A stretch of DNA of 64,000 nucleotides from Betaproteobacteria bacterium (GTDB lineage: Bacteria; Pseudomonadota; Gammaproteobacteria; Burkholderiales; Rhodocyclaceae): the NCBI GenBank assembly GCA_016705475.1, contig JADIYD010000007.1:62001-126000 (forward strand), given 5' to 3'. The notes beneath the pieces are model-generated. The model saw only the letters and a list, made by a program, of their open reading frames with translations. It was not told the origin of the DNA and did not search any database. This document shows positions 1 through 7,822 of this stretch, piece after piece (position 1 is the first letter of the stretch; every line of letters starts with the position of its first letter). Made by a program: the position numbers and the translations under genes.

Positions 1-173
1 CCGATGTCCATGTTGCCGAGAAGGCGGCCGCTGGCTTGCTCGATCTGCAACTGGCCAGCGGTGGCGCGTTGGGCTAGTTCGATGGCGGTTTGCAGACCGC
101 TTTCGCTGGTCGTCAGCCAACCGAGGCCGCCCATGAAGGCGGCGCTGGCGAGGAGGGCTAGGGGGCGTTTCAT
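1..173 (-). CDS. tamB: TamB, N-terminal fragment
   Basis: The first 57 codons of a gene that runs off the left edge. The ATG is at 173 and the protein begins MKRPLALLASAAFMGG, an N-terminal membrane anchor of the TamB type, followed by an amphipathic stretch with ESGLQTAIELA and QIEQASGRLLGNMDI, which resembles the start of the AsmA/TamB fold. In the family, TamB spans the periplasm from the inner membrane to TamA and serves phospholipid transport and outer-membrane protein assembly. It starts 11 bases after the tamA stop on the same strand, so the two form an operon. The identification rests mainly on position behind tamA, because only the anchor region is visible. Confidence 0.85.
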   Translation of the reverse strand, partial: MKRPLALLASAAFMGGLGWLTTSESGLQTAIELAQRATAGQLQIEQASGRLLGNMDI

Positions 174-184
174 TTCACCGGCGC

Positions 185-1864
185 TTAGAACGGGATGGCC
201 AGCGAGAAGTGCAGGTGCACTTCCTGGTTGCGTTCGCCGTAGGCGAGGTCGACGCCGATCGGCCCGGCCGGGCTGCGCCAGCGGGCGCCGAGGCCGGCAC
301 CGACAGCGAGGCGGACATCCTGCAGGGAATCGACCGCGTCGCCAGCATCGACGAAGGCGGCGATGCCCCAGCTGTCATCCAGCCAGTGCGTCACTTCGGC
401 GCTGGCGGTCGCCATGTAGCGGCCGCCGACGGTTGCGCCGCTCTCCGTGACGCCAAGACTGTTGTAGGCGTAGCCGCGCACCGTTCCCGCGCCGCCGGTG
501 CGGAACAGGTAGTCCTGCGGGATGCCATCGCGCGAATCGGCGAAGGTGTAGCCGACTTCTGCGCGCAGATTGAGCGTGTCAGCGCGGCCGAGCGGCATGT
601 AATGCTGGACGCGGGCGTGCAGGCGAATGAAATTCTGGTCGGAGAGGACCGCCTTGGCGCCGCCGCCGAGTTGCACCTGGACAACCGAACCATCGCGCGG
701 GTCGAGCAGGTTGTCGATGCGGCGCCACGTCCAAACGCCGTTGGGGACCAGCGCGCGGGCGGTTTCCGGGTTGGTGCCGTTGGTTTCGCGGCGCTCCTCC
801 TGCCAATTCAGCGATAGCCGCTGTTCGACGATGCCCCGTTGCTGGACGGTCTGCGCACCGAAAGCGTAGCGCTCGGTTTTCAGACCCTGGATGTCGGCAG
901 CCTGCGCCATGATGCCGACGCTGTGCCGGCGGTTGCGTTCGTCAGGCGGCAGGAAAACGTCGGCGTAGGCGGTCTGCCTTTTCTGCTCATAACGCAGCCC
1001 GCTATCCAGCGACCAGCCACGGCTGAGCACGTTGGGCGTGTGGTAATTCACCTCGACGCGGGCGCCGGTGTTGGAACTGGCGCCGGCACCGAAGGAGACG
1101 CGGTGCGGTGAACGTTCGCGCACGCGAACGAGGACGGGAACGGTGGCCGTGCCATCCTCATTGACGATGGCCGCCTCGCGCTCGAGCGTCGTCTGCACCG
1201 ACGAAAAATACGGCGTCGCCTGCAGCGCGCCCTGCAGCGCGCTCAGGCGGTCTTCGCGGTAGGGCTGGCCGGGCTTGAAGGCACGGTTGTAGCGTTCGAC
1301 GAGATCGGGCGGGTAGTTCTGCAGGCCCTCGACCCGTATCGCGCCAAAGCGGTAGCGCGGGCCGGCGTCGAAATGCGCGCGAAGGTCGGCGCGATGCGTT
1401 TCGGTGTCGATGCCGGCCTCGCTGTCGACCAGTTTGGCGTCGGCGTGTTCGATAGCCAGCAGATCGGCCAGAATCTGCTGCTTGGCATCGTTCCAGTCGG
1501 CTTGCCGGAAAGGCTGGCCGACCGGCAGGCCCCAGCCGGCGATCAGTTCCGATTTCCTTTTTGCCTCGATATTCCCGTCGACCGTGACATTGACGCTGGC
1601 AATGGTCGTCCGCGGCCCGGGATCGAGGTTCAGCGTCAGGCCGTCATCGTTTTCAGTGAACTTGAATACCGGCGAAAAATAGCCCTCGGTCGCCAGAATG
1701 TCGCTGAGCTGCCCCTGCAAACGATTCGGGTTGCCGGCTTCTTCCGGCAGCCAGGGCGACAGCAGTTCGTTGATCTCATCCGGCGCCTGCACGGTCAACT
1801 CGCCCGCCACCAGCGGGGGGGCGATGGCCAGAAGCAACAGAAGAGGGAGGTGGCGGCAGATCAC
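185..1864 (-). CDS. tamA: TamA, Omp85-family outer-membrane translocation protein
   Basis: 559 residues, the usual TamA length. A signal peptide (about residues 1-21, hydrophobic LPLLLLLAIAPPLVA, cut before GELTV) is followed by three POTRA-like repeats (about 22-260) and a 16-strand-type Omp85 barrel. The barrel carries the FRTGGAGTVRGY motif near residue 450, the conserved VRGY lid-lock signature, and ends HFSLAIPF with the C-terminal aromatic typical of BAM substrates. TamA sits in the outer membrane and works with TamB. It lies between the gcr-like gene (9-base gap) and tamB (11-base gap), all on the minus strand. Confusion with BamA is unlikely because BamA has five POTRA domains and about 770 residues. 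Confidence 0.93.
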   Translation of the reverse strand: MICRHLPLLLLLAIAPPLVAGELTVQAPDEINELLSPWLPEEAGNPNRLQGQLSDILATEGYFSPVFKFTENDDGLTLNLDPGPRTTIASVNVTVDGNIEAKRKSELIAGWGLPVGQPFRQADWNDAKQQILADLLAIEHADAKLVDSEAGIDTETHRADLRAHFDAGPRYRFGAIRVEGLQNYPPDLVERYNRAFKPGQPYREDRLSALQGALQATPYFSSVQTTLEREAAIVNEDGTATVPVLVRVRERSPHRVSFGAGASSNTGARVEVNYHTPNVLSRGWSLDSGLRYEQKRQTAYADVFLPPDERNRRHSVGIMAQAADIQGLKTERYAFGAQTVQQRGIVEQRLSLNWQEERRETNGTNPETARALVPNGVWTWRRIDNLLDPRDGSVVQVQLGGGAKAVLSDQNFIRLHARVQHYMPLGRADTLNLRAEVGYTFADSRDGIPQDYLFRTGGAGTVRGYAYNSLGVTESGATVGGRYMATASAEVTHWLDDSWGIAAFVDAGDAVDSLQDVRLAVGAGLGARWRSPAGPIGVDLAYGERNQEVHLHFSLAIPF

Positions 1865-1873
1865 CCGGGCATT

Positions 1874-3931
1874 TTACGCGTCGGCAACGGCTTGGCGCGG
1901 CGGCATCAGAAAACTGCGCGGCTGGTGGTTCAGCCGGTTCCACAGCACGCGAAGCAGCGGCCCCCAGTGCTCGAAATGAATGCCGCGGGCGCGCATGGCG
2001 GTGCGCAAGGCGAGGGCGAAACTCACGGCGAGGTTGATGAAACCGATGGCGGCAATGCCGAAGGCGGCCCAGGCGATGGCCTTGAGCGGCAGTTCGAACT
2101 GGAAGCCGACCAGCGCGTAGCCGAGGTTGGCCGAGGCGAAGGCGATGTGGCGGATGTCGAGCGGCAGGCCGAGGATGGTGCCGATGACGCCGGTCGAACC
2201 AAGCATGCAGCCGAACAGGAAATTGCCCATGATGCCGCCCAGCCGTTCCTGTATGTAGTTGCCGAAGCGTCCGGCGCGCTCGCGACCGAACAGCGCCTGC
2301 AGCCAGCGCAGGCGGCCGATGCGCGGGCCAATGTCGGCATAGGCGGCGCGGTTGTCGAAATAGCCGGTGATCAGGCCGGATAGAAACAGGTAGAAGCCCG
2401 CGATGGCGGCATGGGGCAGGGCCCAGGACAGCGGGTCGACATCGGCAATCAGGTGGGCACTCTTGCCAACGCCGATCAGCGGCTCACCGGCCCAATAGCT
2501 CAGGCCGAAACCGACGGCGATGGCCACCGGCAAGGCGACCATGACATTGCCGGCGATCGCAGCGAGCTGGCTGCGGCTGACCGCGGCGACGACATCGACC
2601 AGTTTTTCCAGATCGGCGCTGCGCGTTGGCTTGATGTCGCCGAGCAGGCCGGCCAGCGTCTGCGCCGTCATCGCCGGTTGCTTGGTGGCGACGGTCATGC
2701 CGAGCAGGAAGATGGTGACGAAACCAAGGCCGTAGATCATGCTGAACATGAAGGCTTCGCCGAACAACGGGGCGTGCAGCGCCGCCGCCTTGATCTTGAG
2801 CAGCGCCATGCAGCCGATCAGCGCGCCGGCACCCGCTGCCGAGCGCCACATGTGGCGGTAATCGGCATTCGACTCGCAGATGTAGTGCTCGCCCGAGCGC
2901 GCAGCGTTTTCGGTGACGCGGACAGCGAGCAGGCGGGACAGTTGGCTGACATAGAAACGCAGGCTGTTGCGGCGGTTTTCGGCAAGGAAGGCGGCGTGGG
3001 CGAACTCGGCCCAGGACTGGATGGCCTCGTCGCGTGCCTCCGTCTGCTGGCCAAAGGACAGAATGACGACGAGCTCGCGCAGGCGCTCAAGGCTTTGCTC
3101 GCTGCGCGTCAAAATGTAAGAAAGATGGAGGCTTGTGCCAACAGTGAGCGCACGCTTTCGAATTCGTTGCAAGGTGTCATGGCACTGGTCGGCGATGACC
3201 TGCAGCTGGCTGCCGTCGTCGGCGACTTGTTCGGGATCGTTGAGCGCGGCACGGAAGGCATTGACGAAATCCAGTGCTTCGGCCGAGAGTGCCACGAAGC
3301 GTGGCGTGTCGTCGTCGAAACTGGGCGAGGCGCGCATGAGCTCGCTCTCGACGCCGAGACCGCTGACCCGGTGGGCGAGGAGCAGCACCGCATCGAGCAT
3401 CTGTTCCTGGATGCTGCGCCAGTCGATGGTGCGCAGTTCATCGGCTGGCGCCAGCAGCGCCCAGAAGCGTCGGGAATATTCGGGCGGGGTGGCTTCCAGC
3501 CAGCGCCAGTCGTCGGTGCGGTCGTAGATGACGTGCAGGCAATCCTTGAGCCGGCGTTCGTCCGGGACTTCCGGCAACAGGCGGCTGCCCAGGATGCGCC
3601 ACCATTCCGAGAAAAAGCCGGTGCCGGGCAGCACGCCACTATCGGTGAAGAAGGTGACGAGCCGGCGCGTCGCAATGAAGTGCACGACATGGCCACGAAA
3701 TGCCGCAAGCAAATCGGGGTCTGCTTCCAGACGATCGAGCATGAACTGGTAGCGGTCGCCGGCGCCGGCGTCACGCCGGTTTTTCGGGCGCAGCGCAGCG
3801 ACCAGGCGGCGCATCAACTCCAGCGTGTCTGCAGCAGGGTCTCGGAAGCGGTTGAGTGCTTCGGTCAGCGGGTCGCCGACAGGCGTCGGTTTGCCCAGAA
3901 GCCAGCGAAAGAAGGACTGCATTTTCGTCAT
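1874..3931 (-). CDS. Gcr-like 'site-specific recombinase' family membrane protein
   Basis: 685 residues from the ATG at 3931; an upstream ATG in the same frame at 5116 would run through the ompA and patatin loci and is rejected. The N-terminal 330 residues are soluble and helical. The C-terminal half holds about six hydrophobic segments (such as GAGALIGCMALLKIKAAAL, FSMIYGLGFVTIFLLGM, AGFYLFLSGLITGYF). This matches the SpecificRecomb family (COG4389), whose recombinase name comes from old gonococcal work and does not fit a polytopic membrane protein with no visible tyrosine or serine recombinase motif. Its stop is 9 bases from the tamA start, so co-transcription with tamA-tamB is likely. A role in envelope biology is more plausible than recombination, but that is inference from location. 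Confidence 0.75.
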   Translation of the reverse strand: MTKMQSFFRWLLGKPTPVGDPLTEALNRFRDPAADTLELMRRLVAALRPKNRRDAGAGDRYQFMLDRLEADPDLLAAFRGHVVHFIATRRLVTFFTDSGVLPGTGFFSEWWRILGSRLLPEVPDERRLKDCLHVIYDRTDDWRWLEATPPEYSRRFWALLAPADELRTIDWRSIQEQMLDAVLLLAHRVSGLGVESELMRASPSFDDDTPRFVALSAEALDFVNAFRAALNDPEQVADDGSQLQVIADQCHDTLQRIRKRALTVGTSLHLSYILTRSEQSLERLRELVVILSFGQQTEARDEAIQSWAEFAHAAFLAENRRNSLRFYVSQLSRLLAVRVTENAARSGEHYICESNADYRHMWRSAAGAGALIGCMALLKIKAAALHAPLFGEAFMFSMIYGLGFVTIFLLGMTVATKQPAMTAQTLAGLLGDIKPTRSADLEKLVDVVAAVSRSQLAAIAGNVMVALPVAIAVGFGLSYWAGEPLIGVGKSAHLIADVDPLSWALPHAAIAGFYLFLSGLITGYFDNRAAYADIGPRIGRLRWLQALFGRERAGRFGNYIQERLGGIMGNFLFGCMLGSTGVIGTILGLPLDIRHIAFASANLGYALVGFQFELPLKAIAWAAFGIAAIGFINLAVSFALALRTAMRARGIHFEHWGPLLRVLWNRLNHQPRSFLMPPRQAVADA

Positions 3932-3970
3932 GTTTTTTGATGCCTGATAGGCGGTCTGGCGGCCTGGATG

Positions 3971-4008
3971 ACGCATGGTAACGGACAAAAAGTGTGCGCA
4001 CCATGCGT
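3971..4008. promoter_or_regulatory. 9-bp inverted repeat in the gcr/ompA divergent gap
   Basis: ACGCATGGT at 3971-3979 is repeated as its exact complement ACCATGCGT at 4000-4008, a perfect 9-bp arm pair with a 20-base spacer. It lies between two divergent genes and ends ten bases before the candidate -35 box of the OmpA-like gene. Arms this far apart suit a dimeric regulator contacting two turns, or a stem-loop in the leader of the leftward gene. No family consensus was recognised. Confidence 0.4.
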
Positions 4009-4017
4009 GACAAGTGG

Positions 4018-4044
4018 TTGAAATGTGACCATTCGTAATAGAAT
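4018..4044 (+). promoter_or_regulatory. Candidate sigma-70 promoter of the OmpA-like gene
   Basis: TTGAAA at 4018-4023 and TAGAAT at 4039-4044 lie 15 bases apart. The spacing is shorter than the optimum of 17, but both boxes match four or five of six consensus positions and the site is about 55 bases upstream of the start codon at 4100. No competing promoter is visible in the gap. Confidence 0.45.
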
Positions 4045-4099
4045 CGGAGGGTTTCAAGAATTTACATCCATCCTCATTACGACATCGGGACTGCTGAAT

Positions 4100-4756
4100 A
4101 TGAATATGATCAAAAAATCTCTGGTTCTGGCCCTGCTGGCTGGTATCGGTTTCTCTGCTGTTGCGCAAGAGCGCGTTTACCTGATCGACCAGCGTGACGT
4201 CGTCGCCAAGTCCGGTTTCGGCCTGTGCTGGCGTGATGGCTACTGGACCCCGGCTGCTGCCGCTGCCGACAAGGCCGGTTGCGAGTGCGACAAGGACCTG
4301 CTGCCGAAAGAAACCTGCGAGCCGAAGATGGCCGCTCCTGCTGCTGCCGCACCGGCTGCTGCTGGCGTGAAGCCTTCTGGTGAAAAGATCACCGTCGCCG
4401 CCGACGCCCTGTTCGACTTCAACAAGGCTGTCCTGCGTCCGGCCGGCAAGGCCAAGCTTGACGAACTGGTCTCCAAGGCCAAGGCCATCAAGCTGGAAGT
4501 GATCCTGGCCGTTGGCCACACCGACCGCGTCGGTGGTGACGCTTACAACCAGAAGCTGTCCGAGAAGCGCGCTGCCGCCGTCAAGGAATACCTGGTTGCC
4601 AAGGGCATCGAAGCCAACCGTGTTTACACCGAAGGCAAAGGCGAGAAGCAGTCGGTTACCGGCGACAAGTGCAAGGGCGACAAGAAGACCGCCGCGCTGA
4701 TCGACTGCCTGCAGCCGGATCGTCGCGTCGATATCGAAGTCATCGGCACCAAGTAA
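4100..4756 (+). CDS. OmpA-family outer-membrane/peptidoglycan-binding protein
   Basis: 218 residues. The chosen ATG (4100) opens MNMIKKSLVLALLAG, a clear signal peptide cut after AVAQ; the longer in-frame start upstream lacks this and has no ribosome site. The mature N-terminus has a CWRDGYW segment and a pair of cysteines (CECDKD), then an Ala/Pro linker (about 85-105), then an OmpA C-terminal domain with the markers FDFNKAVLRP, GHTDRVGGDAYNQKLSEKRA and PDRRVDIEV. This domain binds diaminopimelate in peptidoglycan. There is no full eight-strand barrel, so this is the short betaproteobacterial OmpA type. A strong terminator follows, and codon use is highly biased, suggesting an abundant protein. 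Confidence 0.9.
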   Translation: MNMIKKSLVLALLAGIGFSAVAQERVYLIDQRDVVAKSGFGLCWRDGYWTPAAAAADKAGCECDKDLLPKETCEPKMAAPAAAAPAAAGVKPSGEKITVAADALFDFNKAVLRPAGKAKLDELVSKAKAIKLEVILAVGHTDRVGGDAYNQKLSEKRAAAVKEYLVAKGIEANRVYTEGKGEKQSVTGDKCKGDKKTAALIDCLQPDRRVDIEVIGTK

Positions 4757-4773
4757 TCGCCGACGCTTCAGTG

Positions 4774-4802
4774 AAAGCCCCGCCAAGCGGGGCTTTTTTT
4801 CG
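4774..4802 (+). terminator. Rho-independent terminator after the OmpA-like gene
   Basis: AGCCCCGC (4776-4783), a CAA loop and GCGGGGCT (4787-4794) form a perfect 8-bp GC-rich stem followed by eight T residues. It starts 18 bases after the ompA stop and ends just before the ribosome site of the patatin gene. Confidence 0.93.
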
Positions 4803-4811
4803 CTTGAAGGA

Positions 4812-7004
4812 ATGATCTTGTTGTTACGTCGCCTGCTTGCCGCTTTCATTTTTGCCCATTTTTTCGGGTTGACCGCAGTAATGGCTGCAGACGAGGCGCG
4901 ACCGCGCATCGGCCTCGTGCTTGGCGGTGGCGGGGCGCGCGGCGCGGCACATATCGGCGTGCTCGAAGTGCTCGAGAAGCTTCGCGTGCCCGTCGATTGT
5001 GTAGCCGGCACGAGCATGGGGGCGTTGATTGCGGGCGCCTGGGCAGCCGGCATGGCGCCGGACAAGATGAGCGAGGCGCTGGCCGGGGCTGACTGGAACG
5101 ACATGTTTGTCGACAACCCCGAATATGCCGAGATGAGTCACCGCAACAAGCTGGTGTCGCGCCGATATCTCCCGGGCTCGGAGAGCGGTGTGTCGAGCAA
5201 TGGCGTGGTTTACCAGTCTGGTGCCGTATCGGGCCAGAAGATCAAGCTCTTCTTCAACCAGCTTGTGCGGGCCAATCAGGGCGAACGCAACATCGAGGAT
5301 TTGCCGCTGCCGCTGTCCATCCTGGCCACCGACATTGGTACCGGCGAACGCGTGGTGTTTCGCGACGGGCCGCTGACTACCGCCATGCGCGCCAGCATGT
5401 CGGTGCCCGGGCTCATCGCGCCGGTTGACCACCAGGGGCGCAAGCTGGTCGATGGCGGGCTGGTCGATAACCTGCCCGTCCGGGAGGTGCGTGATCATTG
5501 CAAGGCCGACGTGGTCATTGCCGTCAATGTCGGTTCGCCGCTGCTCAAGGCCGAGGAGGTTGGCTCGCTGCTGACGGTGTCGGCGCAGATGATCGGCATC
5601 CTGACCGAACAGAACGTGCAGCGTTCGCTGGCGACGCTGAGTCCGCGCGACATCTACATCCAGCCGGAGCTGAACGGCATTTCGGCGGGCGACTTCACCA
5701 AACATGTCGAGGCTGCCGCCAGTGGCCGCAAGGCTGCGCAGGCTGCAGCCGGCAAACTGGCCGGCCTGTCGGCCAGCGAAGCGGCCTATGCTGCCTGGTG
5801 GCAGGGTATCGAAGTCCGCCGGCGCCCTTCGCCGCGCATCGACGATATTGAAATCGTCGGGCTGGACAAGGCCAATCAGGGCGCCATCGAGCGTCACCTG
5901 AGCCTTCAGCCCGGCGACACCATACGGCCGTCGGTGATCAATCGTGATCTTCTGCGCATGTATGGCGACGGCTATTACGAGAGCGTCGATTACACGGTGC
6001 TCAACCAGCGCGATCGCAACATCCTGCGCGTCATGCCCGTTGAAAAACGCTGGGGGCCGGACTACCTGCGCTTCGCCGTCAATCTGCAGGCCGACAATAG
6101 CCAGGGCTCCAACTTCGGGCTGCGCGCCGCCTATCACCAGACCTGGCTCAATAACCTTGGCGGCGAACTGATCTACAACGGCGAAATCGGCTCGATCAAC
6201 CGTCTTGGCGTCAATTATTACCAGCCGCTGGATGCCCGGCAGCGTTTCTTCTTCGAGGGTACGGCCGGCGTTGGCCAGACGCGGATCAACGTCTACGAAA
6301 ATGACCGGCGCATTGCCCAGTACCGCGACAGCGAAAACGGCTTCGGCGCGCATCTGGGCGCCAATATCGGTCTGTTGGGCCCGGTGCGTCTGGGCTGGGT
6401 ACAGCGTCGTCGCTATTTCGATCTCGATATCGGCGACCCTTCGCTGCCCACAGGCGACATGAAAATGACCGGCTGGAAGGCCAGCCTCGATTTCGAGCAG
6501 TTCGACCGCATGTACTTCCCGACCCGCGGCTGGGCGGCACAGCTTTCGTGGTTCGAATCGCCCGGCAGCAATTACGCACGGGCCGATGCGGACCTGCGCG
6601 GCGCCTATGCCTTCGGGGGAACGGTGTTCAATGCCCGCCTGCGCTACACCGGTTCGCCGCGTGGCAATCTGCCGGTTTTCGACGCCGGCACGCTGGGCGG
6701 CTTCCTCAACATGACGGCGTACGCGCCGGCTCAGATCATCGCCGACGAGATCCGCTACCTTGGCGTGCGCGGTGAACAGATCATCGGCCGACTGCCGCTC
6801 GGCTTGCGCGGCGACATGCGCATCGGCATTGCGCTGGAAGCGGCCAGGGTCGGTTCGCGTTTCACGGAATCGAATCGTGTCGGCCTGCTCGACTCTGCTG
6901 CGTTATACGTCGGAGGGGAAACACCTTTCGGACCGGCCTATGTCGGCTTCGGTTACTCGACGAGCGGTGTGTCTAACCTCTTCCTGTTTATTGGCACGCC
7001 CTGA
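4812..7004 (+). CDS. Patatin-like phospholipase with POTRA and barrel (type Vd autotransporter)
   Basis: 730 residues, starting at an ATG with GAAGGA four bases upstream. A signal peptide (1-25) leads into a patatin domain (about 31-300) with the oxyanion-hole GGGGARG (38-44), nucleophile elbow GTSMG (catalytic Ser68) and DGG (Asp214). After a linker comes a single POTRA-like segment (about 345-415, DDIEIVGLDKANQGAIERHL) and a 16-strand Omp85-type barrel to the C-terminus (SNLFLFIGTP). This is the PlpD-type (type Vd) architecture, a self-exporting phospholipase A of the outer membrane. The catalytic dyad is intact. A copy of the dispersed GGTTGACCG repeat overlaps the signal-peptide codons (see findings). 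Confidence 0.92.
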   Translation: MILLLRRLLAAFIFAHFFGLTAVMAADEARPRIGLVLGGGGARGAAHIGVLEVLEKLRVPVDCVAGTSMGALIAGAWAAGMAPDKMSEALAGADWNDMFVDNPEYAEMSHRNKLVSRRYLPGSESGVSSNGVVYQSGAVSGQKIKLFFNQLVRANQGERNIEDLPLPLSILATDIGTGERVVFRDGPLTTAMRASMSVPGLIAPVDHQGRKLVDGGLVDNLPVREVRDHCKADVVIAVNVGSPLLKAEEVGSLLTVSAQMIGILTEQNVQRSLATLSPRDIYIQPELNGISAGDFTKHVEAAASGRKAAQAAAGKLAGLSASEAAYAAWWQGIEVRRRPSPRIDDIEIVGLDKANQGAIERHLSLQPGDTIRPSVINRDLLRMYGDGYYESVDYTVLNQRDRNILRVMPVEKRWGPDYLRFAVNLQADNSQGSNFGLRAAYHQTWLNNLGGELIYNGEIGSINRLGVNYYQPLDARQRFFFEGTAGVGQTRINVYENDRRIAQYRDSENGFGAHLGANIGLLGPVRLGWVQRRRYFDLDIGDPSLPTGDMKMTGWKASLDFEQFDRMYFPTRGWAAQLSWFESPGSNYARADADLRGAYAFGGTVFNARLRYTGSPRGNLPVFDAGTLGGFLNMTAYAPAQIIADEIRYLGVRGEQIIGRLPLGLRGDMRIGIALEAARVGSRFTESNRVGLLDSAALYVGGETPFGPAYVGFGYSTSGVSNLFLFIGTP
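4847..4880 (+). repeat. Diverged copy of the GGTTGACCG repeat inside the patatin signal peptide
   Basis: The segment TTTTTGCCCATTTTTTCGGG followed by TTGACCGCAG matches the intergenic repeat seen at 17048-17083 in about three quarters of positions, including the T-rich spacer and the 3' core. Here it encodes the hydrophobic part of the signal peptide (FAHFFGLTAV). Confidence 0.5.
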
Positions 7005-7053
7005 TGTCGTCGCCAATGGCATACTGCAGCACTTACCTGTCGGGAGAAAAAGC

Positions 7054-7795
7054 ATGAAATCACGTTTTCTGATGGTCGCCGCTTCCTGCCTGCTGTGGGT
7101 CGGCGTCGCGCTGGCCCAGGTCAATATCAATACCGCCACCCGCGAACAGCTTGATGGCCTGAAAGGCATCGGTCCGACCAAGGCCCAGGCCATCGTCGAC
7201 TACCGCAGGAAAAACGGCCCGTTCAAATCGGTCGATGAACTCGAAAACGTTCCCGGCATCGGCCCGGGAACATTGAAAGACCTGCGCCGCGATGTTGTCG
7301 TCAGTGGTTCTACGCGTGCGCCAGTCGAAGCACCGGCTGCCGCGCCGCGCAAGGAGAGCGCAGCCCCGGCCGTGGCCCGCCCGGCCGCGCCGACGCCAGC
7401 CAAACCGATGGCTGATGCTGCAAAGCCAGCCGCCCCGTCACCCGCCCGTCCGCAGGAAAGCACGGCTGCACCCATGGCCAAGCCAGCCGCGCCGAGCATG
7501 CCGGCCAAACCGGCGATGGAATCCAAGGGCCGCACCTGCAGCCCCGGCAGCGCCCACTGTCGCAAAGCCGGCGGCACCCGCTGCGCCAGCCGCCCCATCC
7601 GCTGCCGCTCCGGCCCGTCCCGCTGCTCCCGCAATGGCGCCAGCCAAGCCCGCTGTTTCCGACGCCAAGCCGGCAATGCCGGGTGCCGCTCCGGCGAAGC
7701 CCGCCGCGCCTGAGGTGAAACCGGCGGCGCCCGCTGCCAAGCCGGCCGGCCCGGCCGTGCCAGCCAAGCCGGCACAACCTGCCGCAGCCTACTGA
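7054..7795 (+). CDS. ComEA-like helix-hairpin-helix protein with Ala/Pro/Lys tail (one-base frameshift)
   Basis: A signal peptide (MKSRFLMVAASCLLWVG, cut after ALA) precedes a ComEA-type double HhH domain: VNINTATREQLDGLKGIGPTK and VPGIGPGTL. This motif binds DNA without sequence specificity; periplasmic ComEA proteins pull in DNA during natural transformation. After residue 90 comes a long low-complexity tail of AKP/AAP repeats. The reading frame breaks at a GGG run (7527-7529): removing one G restores continuous AKPAAP repeats to the stop at 7793-7795 and gives 246 residues, while the unedited frame turns into Cys/Arg-rich nonsense ending at 7713. CGGGAG at 7041 is the ribosome site. Either a sequence error or slippage-prone DNA. 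Confidence 0.75.
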
Positions 7796-7822
7796 AAGTA
7801 GCCGCAAGCGGCTGAGGCGCGT

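Noticed and set aside
1874..5116. 1080-codon open frame starting at 5116 on the minus strand
   Set aside because: Its first 395 codons run antisense through the ompA and patatin genes; the protein family starts at 3931.
6548..6562. GTGGTTCGAATC resembles a tRNA T-arm
   Set aside because: No acceptor or anticodon stem around it, and it lies inside the patatin barrel codons.
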